Assembly: GCA_038227045.1 (NCBI GenBank)
Contig: JBBRQD010000204.1
Span: 1-6,396, forward strand
Source of the DNA: JANXLS01 sp038227045
Lineage (GTDB): Bacteria > Planctomycetota > SZUA-567 > H5-PLA8
DNA: 6,396 nucleotides
Reading direction: 5' to 3'
This document shows, piece after piece, positions 1 to 5,994 of this stretch. The notes beneath the pieces were generated by a model. That model worked only from the letters and a program-made list of their open reading frames with translations. It did not search any database and was not told where the DNA came from. The position numbers and the translations under genes were made by a program. Within the stretch, counting starts at the first letter, position 1. The number at the start of each line of letters is the position of its first letter.

Positions 1-384
1 GCCGCCAAACCGGCGCTGCTCATTCATGATCGCGACGGCAAATTCACGCCGCAATTCGAATCCATTCTCCATTCCGGAGGCGTCGAAACAAAGATCTTGC
101 CCTTCTGCTCTCCGAACCTGAACGCATACGCCGAACGATGGGTTCAATCCTTCCGGCGCGAATGCCTGGATCACTTCATCGTCTTCGGCGAAGTGCACAT
201 GCGCTTGATCGCTAATCAGTATGTCGATTGGTACACCACACATCGCCCACATCAAGGGCTCAATAACCAGCCATTGTCACAAAAATCAGCGATGCCCGCT
301 CACGACCCGCCAGCGCCAGACCAAGTCAAATGTCAATCCTGGCTCGGCGGGCTACTCAATCACTATTATCACGTCGCGGCCTGA
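1..384 (+). CDS. IS3-like transposase, C-terminal part (rve/DDE integrase core), 5' end outside window
   Basis: The frame is open from base 1 and ends in TGA at 382-384, giving 127 visible residues; the N-terminal part lies left of the window. The visible piece is the second half of a DDE integrase core. HDRDGKF (residues 9-15) carries the second catalytic aspartate (D10). NAYAERW (41-47) carries the catalytic glutamate (E45), about 34 residues later as expected for IS3-type enzymes, with a basic residue seven positions on (R52). The stretch WYTTHRPHQGL is the usual family signature after the core, and the protein ends in a conserved-looking GGLLNHYYHVAA tail. The role would be cut-and-join transposition of its own element. 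An internal TTG at 97 is not a credible start because homologous sequence continues upstream of it. The visible part has no frameshift, so the gene may be intact outside the window. The exact IS subgroup is not resolved. Confidence 0.88.
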   Translation, partial: AAKPALLIHDRDGKFTPQFESILHSGGVETKILPFCSPNLNAYAERWVQSFRRECLDHFIVFGEVHMRLIANQYVDWYTTHRPHQGLNNQPLSQKSAMPAHDPPAPDQVKCQSWLGGLLNHYYHVAA

Positions 385-551
385 TGTCAAATTCTGCCGT
401 ATTCGTATTTCAATGAGCTGAAACTCTGCCCGCACGTCGCCGCGCTTACCCTGCGCCACCTTGCCTTCGGTATCCGAAACGATCTTTCGTTATCAAAGTT
501 GCTGATCAACCTACTGCTCGTCTTGGTTTTAAGGCGAAACACAATAAATAA
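385..551. other. Degenerate spacer between two transposon remnants
   Basis: No convincing gene is present. The sequence probably holds the outer end of the IS3-like element just after its transposase stop, followed by decayed sequence leading into the istB remnant. Reading the first forward frame across about 500-558 gives leucine-rich residues that could be worn istB sequence joined to the preserved tail by a one-base deletion near 558. That similarity is weak. I found no clear terminal inverted repeat of the IS3-like element here; its left end is outside the window, so the repeat cannot be matched. Confidence 0.45.
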
Positions 552-698
552 ACAGGACGGGGCAAACTGCTGTGCGACGTGCCCGCCGCTACGGGAATCC
601 TGGACCGCTTTTTGCACCGCGCAGCGATTGTCGCCATCAGCGGCAAGAGTTACAGACTGAAAGACCGAGCGAACAAAAAGAAGGCGCAAACGGTATAG
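552..698 (+). pseudogene. istB: IS21-family istB helper ATPase, C-terminal remnant
   Basis: Translation in the third forward frame from 552 to the TAG at 696-698 contains GKLLCDVPAATGILDRFLHR and then AISGKSYRLKDR. This is the characteristic C-terminal block of IstB-like ATP-binding proteins, where family members typically read close to DWGKLLGDVPAATAILDRFLHH and SYRLKDR. IstB is the AAA+ helper that works with the IstA transposase during IS21 transposition. Only about 48 residues remain against roughly 250 for a full protein. The Walker A and B parts are absent, and a stop (TAA, 549-551) lies directly upstream in this frame. The usual tryptophan before GKLL is missing; GACGGGGC in place of an expected GACTGGGGC suggests a one-base deletion at about 558. 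The gene is dead. The family call rests on recognised motif wording and is fairly secure. Confidence 0.8.
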
Positions 699-709
699 GG
701 ACTTTTTAG

Positions 710-756
710 GCGGCCTATTTTGAAGCGCTCTTTTGCTGGCCTGTTTTGAACCGCTG
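710..756 (+). repeat. Two imperfect 21-bp direct subrepeats of an IS21-like terminus
   Basis: Unit 1 at 710-730 is GGCGGCCTATTTTGAAGCGCT and unit 2 at 736-756 is GCTGGCCTGTTTTGAACCGCT. They match at 17 of 21 positions with a 26-bp start-to-start offset. IS21-family ends are known to carry multiple short related repeats that act as transposase binding sites, so copies lying directly after an istB tail fit a terminal region. They are seen directly; their role is inferred from the family. Confidence 0.7.
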
Positions 757-770
757 AATGACAGACACAT

Positions 771-883
771 ACTGTTTCAGAATTTCTTCGACGCATTGAG
801 CATCGTACCGGCTTCTTCCATAGCCGGAACAGAACACTCCCTTTCGAATCGCTTCTGAAAACGCAAATGCGCTGACCCGGATT
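771..883. other. Intergenic stretch with a small perfect stem-loop
   Basis: This is the 3' flank of the small membrane protein gene, between its stop and the IS21-like border. It contains a perfect 6-bp stem, CCGGCT at 808-813 and AGCCGG at 822-827, with an 8-base loop. Neither strand has a T-run after the stem, so I do not call it an intrinsic terminator. No coding potential is supported. Confidence 0.35.
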
Positions 884-1213
884 TTAAAGGGATAGCCTTC
901 TTTTGTGGTAATACTGATTCACTACCCATTCGACACCAACTCCAATCAAAACAAGTGCTGCAAATGCTACCACTACATCCCACATCAGGGCACCATAATT
1001 CCAAACTTCTCCAAAACGCCCCCCCGTTGCGTGGAATCCCCATGGCCAACCGCTACCACGGCAATCCCCAATTGGGTCCTTAATCACCTGTAAAAAGCCC
1101 TGTGACATATCATCAATATAAGCAGGATACTCATTCAAATTAATAAGAATGAACCCACCTGCACTGAACATCAGCACCAGTGCTGTGCTTAAATGCATTT
1201 GAATTCGCGGCAT
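884..1213 (-). CDS. Small two-helix membrane protein of unknown function
   Basis: The product is 109 residues from an ATG at 1213. Two hydrophobic segments are visible, about residues 8-25 (LSTALVLMFSAGGFILINL) and 76-98, joined by a roughly 50-residue polar loop rich in glycine and tryptophan. A basic tail ends in HKRRLSL. I chose the ATG at 1213 over the upstream GTG at 1246 because a strong GGAGAGGGG lies 10 bases before the ATG and because the N-terminal RIQMHLSTALVLMF resembles short membrane proteins common in Verrucomicrobiota and Planctomycetota, whose function is unknown. The gene starts 25 bases after the stop of the long chimeric gene on the same strand, so the two are probably co-transcribed. 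A partner or protective role towards the upstream product is possible from position only; nothing in the sequence proves it. Confidence 0.75.
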   Translation of the reverse strand: MPRIQMHLSTALVLMFSAGGFILINLNEYPAYIDDMSQGFLQVIKDPIGDCRGSGWPWGFHATGGRFGEVWNYGALMWDVVVAFAALVLIGVGVEWVVNQYYHKRRLSL

Positions 1214-1223
1214 TTGGTCTATT

Positions 1224-1232
1224 CCCCTCTCC
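1224..1232 (-). promoter_or_regulatory. Ribosome binding site deciding the start of the small membrane protein
   Basis: On the minus strand GGAGAGGGG lies 10 bases upstream of the ATG at 1213. It would fall inside the coding region if the GTG at 1246 were used, so it favours the shorter 109-residue product. It sits between the stop of the long gene (1239) and the chosen start. Confidence 0.65.
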
Positions 1233-1238
1233 ATCCTG

Positions 1239-3219
1239 CTATTCACGCATGCTGTCTATTAACTGAAGATAAAATCTGACCGTCTCAAGTTTATTATCAT
1301 AATTAATTGTAGTATAGTCAAATGCTGCTCCGTAACTGTTTTTTCCTCCAACATTTAAATTTTGTAAGATGGTTGGCCAAGTCACCGCATTATTTGGTAG
1401 CGGATTTTCGCCACCGACTTCAACTCCCGACTTTAAGTCAACTTTTGGTTTTAAAGATGGAACATCAGGCCTTCCGACGTATGCCTGTTCAATCGCCATC
1501 ATAATGACATTAGCAAGACTTCGCATTTTTTGATTTCCAGTTGAGCCCAAATTAATGGTAGGCGAAGTCCACTCGCCAAAATTAGCAGTCGGGCTCTGGT
1601 ATCGATCTGGAGCCTGCGCATGAAGTTCCTCTGCGATAGCGCGCCACATCGCAGCATAAACCAATATCGAATTAGAGTCATTCTGTTGGACGTTATCTTG
1701 ATAGAAGGATCTGTCGTTCATCGATCTACCCCAATCGGTCGCAAGAGAAGCGTTTGGACAATTCGGTCGGGAAAGAACACTACCAATGGGAATTCCAGTC
1801 TTCCCTTCTTGTGGCAAGATATAATGAAGATTTGCCATACCGGTTCCAGTTACGCGTGTCTGGAAAACATATTCGAACGCTTTATTGTTAAAAACGCCAT
1901 CTTCAGCAACAGTTGCAACCAAAGATTCAACCTCCATCTCCTCCATCATTCCGGCAATCACAGCATCCGCCGGAACGTTGGCCCAACTGCAGGCCGTCTT
2001 CAGTTCATCCCCGTATACAATTAACCAAAGAAGTTCTTCCAACTCATTCACGTCGGCGATTGAATCCAAAACAGCGTTGTAAATGTTCTCGCCAGGAATC
2101 CCCCGCAAAGAAAATGATTTGATGAATTTAAGGAAGTTTATGTAGCGATTACGATCGGGACTACTAGGAGAAGCATCTTTGGCGTCCTCCAGATATTTCA
2201 AATCCGATTCCAGCGTTCTCGGATATGGCAAGTTAGATTTAGCCCAACCGCGGAAGACTAACACGTGCGAGTACCCGTCTAATCGGCGCTTTAGTGTCAG
2301 TACGTCTTGATAAAACAAACCAAGATCATTACTAAATTGATATAAACGCCTATCGATCTTAGGGACAAACAATTCTGCTGTTTGGGTTATGTTAACAGGC
2401 AAGATAATGGCATTTTTGAAAATTGCTTTATATCGAACCGTTAAGCTAGAAATATTTTCGCCCGCGTTAGAGTTTATAAGTAAAATGTTCTTGTGCCCTT
2501 CTTTGTCGTAGGAGACTAAATAATATTTACCATTTCGTCTGACAATTACGAATATTTCCTTGCTGGGTCCCAAAGGATAATGGTATCCGTCGTCCTTGAT
2601 TGAGGTTTTTTTGGATACACCTTGAATTGACAGTGACACATCTTCAGTCCCGTCATTTATTGATTTTTCACGAAAAGTAAATGGATAGAATCCTCCAACA
2701 ATAGTTTGTGGGATGAGGTAAATACCCTTCGGGATAATTGTGTTATTCATAGTATCCCGATAGAACTCAACGCAATAACCTGATTCACCGTAGTTTCCAA
2801 CGCCATTCGGTGATGTTCGAGCAAAAATGTACGAGCAAAGACTAGTTGGGATTTTAAACCTAACAGTTAGTGGCGTAATTTGCCCAAGGTATGGATGTTG
2901 TCGCCAATAAGTTGGTGGCCCATCTCCTGTTCTGGACACTGTGCTGGAAACGCCAGTCGATACGCCATCGACCCAAGCCGTAATCAAGTCAATATCCGCT
3001 CCGCCAGAAATTACGGGGAGTGCGATCGAATTGTCCGCCAGTGGGTCGCGCACACTTCCGGAAATGGAAATGGTTGCGTACTCTCCATCAATGCTTACAG
3101 AATTTATGTCAAGCTCTGGTAAGATTATAACGGGAGTAGGTTCCGACTGGTTTAAATCAATGGACGTGATGGGCTCGTTAAGATTATCTTGATTTTGCAC
3201 TATAAAGTCTAAACTAATC
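1239..3219 (-). other. Module 3: AT-richer C-terminal segment of the long frame (residues ~859-1518)
   Basis: From about base 3219 the base composition drops sharply. For example, bases 2401-2460 contain 17 G/C of 60, against 43 of 60 in 3601-3660. The first ~150 residues (SVSIDGEYATISISGSVRDP, then an AWVDGVSTGVSSTVSRTGDG stretch) look like an immunoglobulin-like or other beta domain. The middle (FVIVRRNGKYYLVSYDKEGH) is beta-like too. From roughly residue 1120 onward the sequence becomes helical and charged (for example YLEDAKDASPSSPDRNRYIN, then DVNELEELLWLIV). The extreme end returns to Asn/Gly-rich sequence. I know no family that matches. The frame is continuous with module 2, so the two probably belong to one original gene with a divergent or acquired C-terminus. 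Confidence 0.5.
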
Positions 3220-5795
3220 ACGTCCAACGCCCCCGTCATCAAATACCCCTCCACCGCCCCCAAATTCAAATTCACATCATAAACAGCGGGCGAAACATCC
3301 TTCCCGATCTCCACAGTCAATTCAATCCATTGCAACAAGCTCGGCTCGTTCGGGTCGGGCACCAGGCGTTGTAGTAGTTTGCCATCCGCGCCGCGCAAAA
3401 TCGTAATTCGGTCAGACGCGTTCACGTCGTCCGGTTTGTCGCTCGCCTGGACGAGCAATCCGCCGCCAATCTGAATATAGTCTCCAGTCTCGCCGTGAGG
3501 CAATATGTAATTGCCGTCGGCATCCAGGAAATCCTTCTGGTTGCCTTCGTCCGCTTTCGCTACCTTGCCGTCCTTGCCGACCTTGTCCGCCCGTATAAAC
3601 CCGGCCCCCACCCGCAGCGTTACCACATTCCCCGTCGCCACCACGTCCGGCGACACCTTCGCCACGTTCGCCCAGTGATAGCCCGTATGCACGTTGCTGT
3701 CAATCGTCCGTGCCAGCCCCGGCTGCATGTCGCGCTTCATCCGCCATTTCTGCGCGGACGCAATAAAATCCATGCCGAGCTGCAAGTATTCTGGCGGATT
3801 TTGATTGATCGGAAAAACAGGCACCCGCGTATCCTGCATGTACGGTATCGTTCCGCTCGCTTGATCCTCGCCGCCGCTGTTCGGATATATCTGGAACAAA
3901 TCCGAATATCCCATTTCACCGCCAGCCATCGGCCCGAAGAGCGTGTTGTCCAAGAACACCGCCGGCGCAATGCCCACCATCGGGCTGAAGCCCCAGTGAT
4001 CGTCGATATACCCAGTGCTCAGGGTATGGGGCGTGCCTGTCGGATAAAAAAGGCTGTCGAGGTTTGTAAAGTCTGGATGGTTTATGGTAAATGGAATGGA
4101 TGCGTCATCATCCTTGAACGATGGCGGCACAGTCATCATCGCCGGGTAGGCATTATTTTTCTCGTTGCTGTATTGCGGCCCCCGGTCCTTGCTGGCGAGA
4201 ATAGTAAGGGTTTGATTGCCATATAAATCGAACATCGCGTCGACGTTGTGGAACCAAATCGACTTGCGCACTTTCATCATGCGATCCCAACTGGGATCCG
4301 GCGCCGCCTGATCGGAGTAATTGCCGGCCGTACGCCATATACAGGCCCTTGCGTTGACACCGGCGTTCGGCGTCAAGGCGATCAACTGGCCGATCCCCGT
4401 CAAATCCTGGATGGCGAGTTGCACGTGATCCAGCGCGCTGCATTCAATGGTGTGGAACCCCAGCAATTTTGCGGCGGCGCAGTGCTTTGGATTGGTATCG
4501 ACAAGAATCGCAGGCAAGCCTTCGTGGTCGAGAAACGTTGCCAATTGAAGACCGAGCGGATGTGCGCCGACAATCAACGTACCCTGCGTTTCGCCGGCGC
4601 GCAAATTCAGCAGCCACGCCAGCGGCCGCGCGGTCAGGCCGTTCAAGACCACCGTGCCGGCGATCACTAAGAACGTCATCGCCACCAATTGCCGGCCCGC
4701 GTCTTCGGCACCATGTTCGGCGAGCGTCCGGCCGACGATGGACGCCACCGATGCCGCCACGATGCCACGCGGTGCGATCCAGCACAGAAAAACTTTCTCA
4801 CGCCACGACAATTTGGACCCACGCGTCGAGAGGAGAATGTTGGCGGGGCGGACGATCAGCATCACCACCCCGAGCACATACAGGCCCTCGGGCCAGACGC
4901 GCTTCAAATCCTTGAGATCGAAATTGGCGGCGAGCAGCATGAACAGGGTCGAGACCAGCAGCGTTGTCAGCGTGCCTTTAAATTCGCGCAATTTGCGCGC
5001 CTGGCTTTTCAATATATGAGCGGTCACAAGACCCGCGACAATCACCGCGCCCAACCCCGAGTCGTGCGACACTTTTTCGCTGAGGCCATAAATTCCCAGC
5101 GCTCCGGCCAGCGCCAAAAGATGATCAAATTCTTCATCGGCGCGCCCTGTGGCTTGACGCCACGCGAGCCACTTCGCCACAAGCCATCCGATCACCAGGC
5201 CGATCACCGGCCCCACAAGCAGCCCGCCGACGAACTGGTAACCGGTGCCGAGGACGCTGAAGTCTTCGAAATAGATTTGCAGGATAACAACCGCGAGCAT
5301 CGCACCGACCGCGTCGATGAGGATGCTTTCCCAAAGGAGCACCGTGTGAACGCGCGGTTTGACTTTGATGTTCTTGAGCAACGGGCCGATCACCGTCGGC
5401 CCGGTCACGGTCATCAGCGATCCGAAAAACAAGGCTTCGCGCAATTCCATTTGAAGCAGGTAGTACGCGGCCGCCGCGGCTCCGACGAAACTAATCACCG
5501 CGCCAACGGTGATCAGGTTGCGAACCGCTTTTGGCGCAAGCCGCAGATCGTTTAAATTCAGCGACAGGCCGCCTTCGAAGAGGATCACGACGACACCCAG
5601 CGCAATGAGCGCGCGCAATCCGCCTGGCATTGCCGTTTCCGGCAGAGGCATAAGCGGCAACGGGCCTTGCGGGCCGAGCGCCACGCCGAGCAGCAGCAGC
5701 GGCAGAATTGCGGGCAACCGAATCAGACGCCCGATCCATTGCGCGAGCACTCCGCCGACTATGGCAACCAGCATGGCCTGTACGCCTGGATTCAT
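1239..5795 (-). CDS. Chimeric 1518-residue frame: truncated CPA1 antiporter fused to a large uncharacterised protein
   Basis: One open frame runs from the ATG at 5795, with GGGAG six bases upstream, to TAG at 1239-1241. Residues 1 to ~395 are the membrane domain of a monovalent cation/proton antiporter. Residues 405 to ~484 are the first part of a TrkA-N/RCK nucleotide-binding domain. From about residue 486 the frame leaves the antiporter family and continues for over 1000 residues without recognisable membrane segments. Antiporters of this type are normally about 600 residues, so this is far too long and its regulatory domain is cut. The downstream part has no start, signal peptide or ribosome binding site of its own at the junction. 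A cytoplasmic RCK domain leading into a secreted-looking protein makes no obvious topological sense. I read the frame as a gene fusion by deletion or recombination, or an assembly join. The frame is certain; that it yields one functional protein is doubtful. The three modules are described separately. Confidence 0.8.
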   Translation of the reverse strand: MNPGVQAMLVAIVGGVLAQWIGRLIRLPAILPLLLLGVALGPQGPLPLMPLPETAMPGGLRALIALGVVVILFEGGLSLNLNDLRLAPKAVRNLITVGAVISFVGAAAAAYYLLQMELREALFFGSLMTVTGPTVIGPLLKNIKVKPRVHTVLLWESILIDAVGAMLAVVILQIYFEDFSVLGTGYQFVGGLLVGPVIGLVIGWLVAKWLAWRQATGRADEEFDHLLALAGALGIYGLSEKVSHDSGLGAVIVAGLVTAHILKSQARKLREFKGTLTTLLVSTLFMLLAANFDLKDLKRVWPEGLYVLGVVMLIVRPANILLSTRGSKLSWREKVFLCWIAPRGIVAASVASIVGRTLAEHGAEDAGRQLVAMTFLVIAGTVVLNGLTARPLAWLLNLRAGETQGTLIVGAHPLGLQLATFLDHEGLPAILVDTNPKHCAAAKLLGFHTIECSALDHVQLAIQDLTGIGQLIALTPNAGVNARACIWRTAGNYSDQAAPDPSWDRMMKVRKSIWFHNVDAMFDLYGNQTLTILASKDRGPQYSNEKNNAYPAMMTVPPSFKDDDASIPFTINHPDFTNLDSLFYPTGTPHTLSTGYIDDHWGFSPMVGIAPAVFLDNTLFGPMAGGEMGYSDLFQIYPNSGGEDQASGTIPYMQDTRVPVFPINQNPPEYLQLGMDFIASAQKWRMKRDMQPGLARTIDSNVHTGYHWANVAKVSPDVVATGNVVTLRVGAGFIRADKVGKDGKVAKADEGNQKDFLDADGNYILPHGETGDYIQIGGGLLVQASDKPDDVNASDRITILRGADGKLLQRLVPDPNEPSLLQWIELTVEIGKDVSPAVYDVNLNLGAVEGYLMTGALDVISLDFIVQNQDNLNEPITSIDLNQSEPTPVIILPELDINSVSIDGEYATISISGSVRDPLADNSIALPVISGGADIDLITAWVDGVSTGVSSTVSRTGDGPPTYWRQHPYLGQITPLTVRFKIPTSLCSYIFARTSPNGVGNYGESGYCVEFYRDTMNNTIIPKGIYLIPQTIVGGFYPFTFREKSINDGTEDVSLSIQGVSKKTSIKDDGYHYPLGPSKEIFVIVRRNGKYYLVSYDKEGHKNILLINSNAGENISSLTVRYKAIFKNAIILPVNITQTAELFVPKIDRRLYQFSNDLGLFYQDVLTLKRRLDGYSHVLVFRGWAKSNLPYPRTLESDLKYLEDAKDASPSSPDRNRYINFLKFIKSFSLRGIPGENIYNAVLDSIADVNELEELLWLIVYGDELKTACSWANVPADAVIAGMMEEMEVESLVATVAEDGVFNNKAFEYVFQTRVTGTGMANLHYILPQEGKTGIPIGSVLSRPNCPNASLATDWGRSMNDRSFYQDNVQQNDSNSILVYAAMWRAIAEELHAQAPDRYQSPTANFGEWTSPTINLGSTGNQKMRSLANVIMMAIEQAYVGRPDVPSLKPKVDLKSGVEVGGENPLPNNAVTWPTILQNLNVGGKNSYGAAFDYTTINYDNKLETVRFYLQLIDSMRE
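3220..4340 (-). other. Module 2: GC-rich segment of an uncharacterised large protein (residues ~486-858)
   Basis: The frame here is real coding sequence by appearance: balanced composition, no low-complexity artefact and GC-rich third positions. I do not recognise a family. It is rich in aspartate, proline, glycine and aromatic residues with no membrane helix, as in extracytoplasmic beta-rich proteins. Notable stretches are DRMMKVRKSIWFHNVDAMFD soon after the junction, then GYIDDHWGFSPMVG, GMDFIASAQKWRMKRDMQPG, and a lysine/aspartate-rich stretch leading to FLDADGNYILPHGETGDY around residues 756-772. Its last part (IQIGGGLLVQASD, then QWIELTVEIGKDVSPAVYDV) alternates hydrophobic and polar residues like beta strands. 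The original N-terminus, presumably with a secretion signal, is missing. Confidence 0.5.
4341..5795 (-). other. Module 1: CPA1-type Na+(K+)/H+ antiporter with truncated RCK domain (residues 1-485)
   Basis: About a dozen hydrophobic helices fill residues 1-395. FEGGLSL (73-79), TGPTVIGPLL (131-140) and WESILIDAVGA (155-165) match the CPA1 core; E156 and D161 fit the acidic ion-binding site, where relatives usually read WEGILIDPVGA. HDSGLGAVIVAGLV (from 244) and APRGIVAASVA (341-351) are further conserved blocks. A Rossmann fold begins at 405 with GTLIVGAHPLG (glycines 410 and 415) and a nucleotide-contacting aspartate in ILVDTN (D433). Similarity ends after LTPNAGVNARAC, where the family continues with the rest of TrkA-N and usually a TrkA-C domain. 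The expected role is exchange of cytoplasmic Na+ or K+ for protons at the inner membrane, gated by nucleotide binding. The ion-translocating part is complete, but loss of half the regulatory domain may damage control or folding. Confidence 0.85.
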
Positions 5796-5801
5796 CCGAA
5801 A

Positions 5802-5806
5802 CTCCC
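5802..5806 (-). promoter_or_regulatory. Ribosome binding site of the antiporter/chimera gene
   Basis: On the minus strand GGGAG ends six bases before the ATG at 5795 and supports that start. The residues that follow (MNPGVQAMLVAIVGG) go straight into the first membrane helix, as expected for the family. No convincing -35/-10 pair could be fixed in the 5810-5930 upstream region. Confidence 0.6.
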
Positions 5807-5982
5807 AATTGTTAGTGGCGAAACATACGCGCCACGCGCTTATTTACCAATGCGCTTTGGCTGATGTGTGTTCGGATGAGGCGGGCCGCAAGGTTCCGGA
5901 TTGCCCGCTAAATTTTCGATAATTGACCGCATTCCTCGTTACTAAAACAGTGTGCTCTGTCCTACTTGGACAATTTAATCCT

Positions 5983-5988
5983 GGAGAG
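5983..5988 (+). promoter_or_regulatory. Ribosome binding site for the small exported frame
   Basis: GGAGAG lies six bases upstream of the ATG at 5995. It selects that codon over the in-frame upstream start at 5923, which lacks a good site and would place an unlikely 24-residue extension before the signal peptide. Confidence 0.5.
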
Positions 5989-5994
5989 ATGCCG

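Larger units (their letters stand above)
552..770 (+). mobile_element. Remnant end of an IS21-like insertion sequence
   Basis: This segment groups the istB tail, the two terminal subrepeats and a CA-ended edge (GACAGACACA, 761-770). Read from the outside inward, the edge begins TGTGTCTGTC, which agrees with the TG...CA termini usual for IS21 elements. The istA gene, most of istB and the opposite end are missing from the visible sequence. The outer border at 770 is inferred from the TG/CA rule and could be a few bases off. No target duplication can be tested because the other end is not visible. Confidence 0.6.

Noticed and set aside
387..770. 127-codon minus-strand frame over the IS21-like remnant
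   Set aside because: The plus strand carries recognisable IstB C-terminal motifs in the same bases, so the minus frame is a shadow.
808..827. Stem-loop downstream of the small membrane gene as its terminator
   Set aside because: The stem is only 6 bp and no T-run follows on either strand.
777..1049. 90-codon minus-strand frame overlapping the small membrane protein
   Set aside because: It lies in another frame of the same strand, with no ribosome binding site and no family-like sequence; the 884-1213 frame is better supported.
3489..3524. Possible EF-hand calcium loop (DADGNYILPHGE, residues 758-769)
   Set aside because: Spacing of D, D, N and E fits loosely, but the invariant glycine at loop position 6 is absent and there are no flanking helices or a second loop.
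3495..4226. 243-codon plus-strand open frame opposite module 2
   Set aside because: Its translation is loaded with Arg and His, lacks domain-like texture and lies antisense to a better minus-strand coding frame; it is a shadow of GC-rich codons.
884..4340. Calling the locus a polymorphic toxin-immunity system
   Set aside because: Only layout and composition suggest it; no toxin fold, catalytic motif, RHS repeats or delivery domain could be seen, and the head of the frame is a transporter.
4469..5555. Long overlapping plus-strand frames opposite the antiporter
   Set aside because: The minus strand here clearly encodes conserved antiporter helices and an RCK start; the opposite frames are Arg/His/Pro-rich shadows.
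5810..5980. Promoter boxes between the divergent genes (TTGACC at 5923, GATAAT at 5919, TAAATA-like on the minus strand)
   Set aside because: None of the candidates pair with a partner at 16-18 bp spacing, so no promoter is called.
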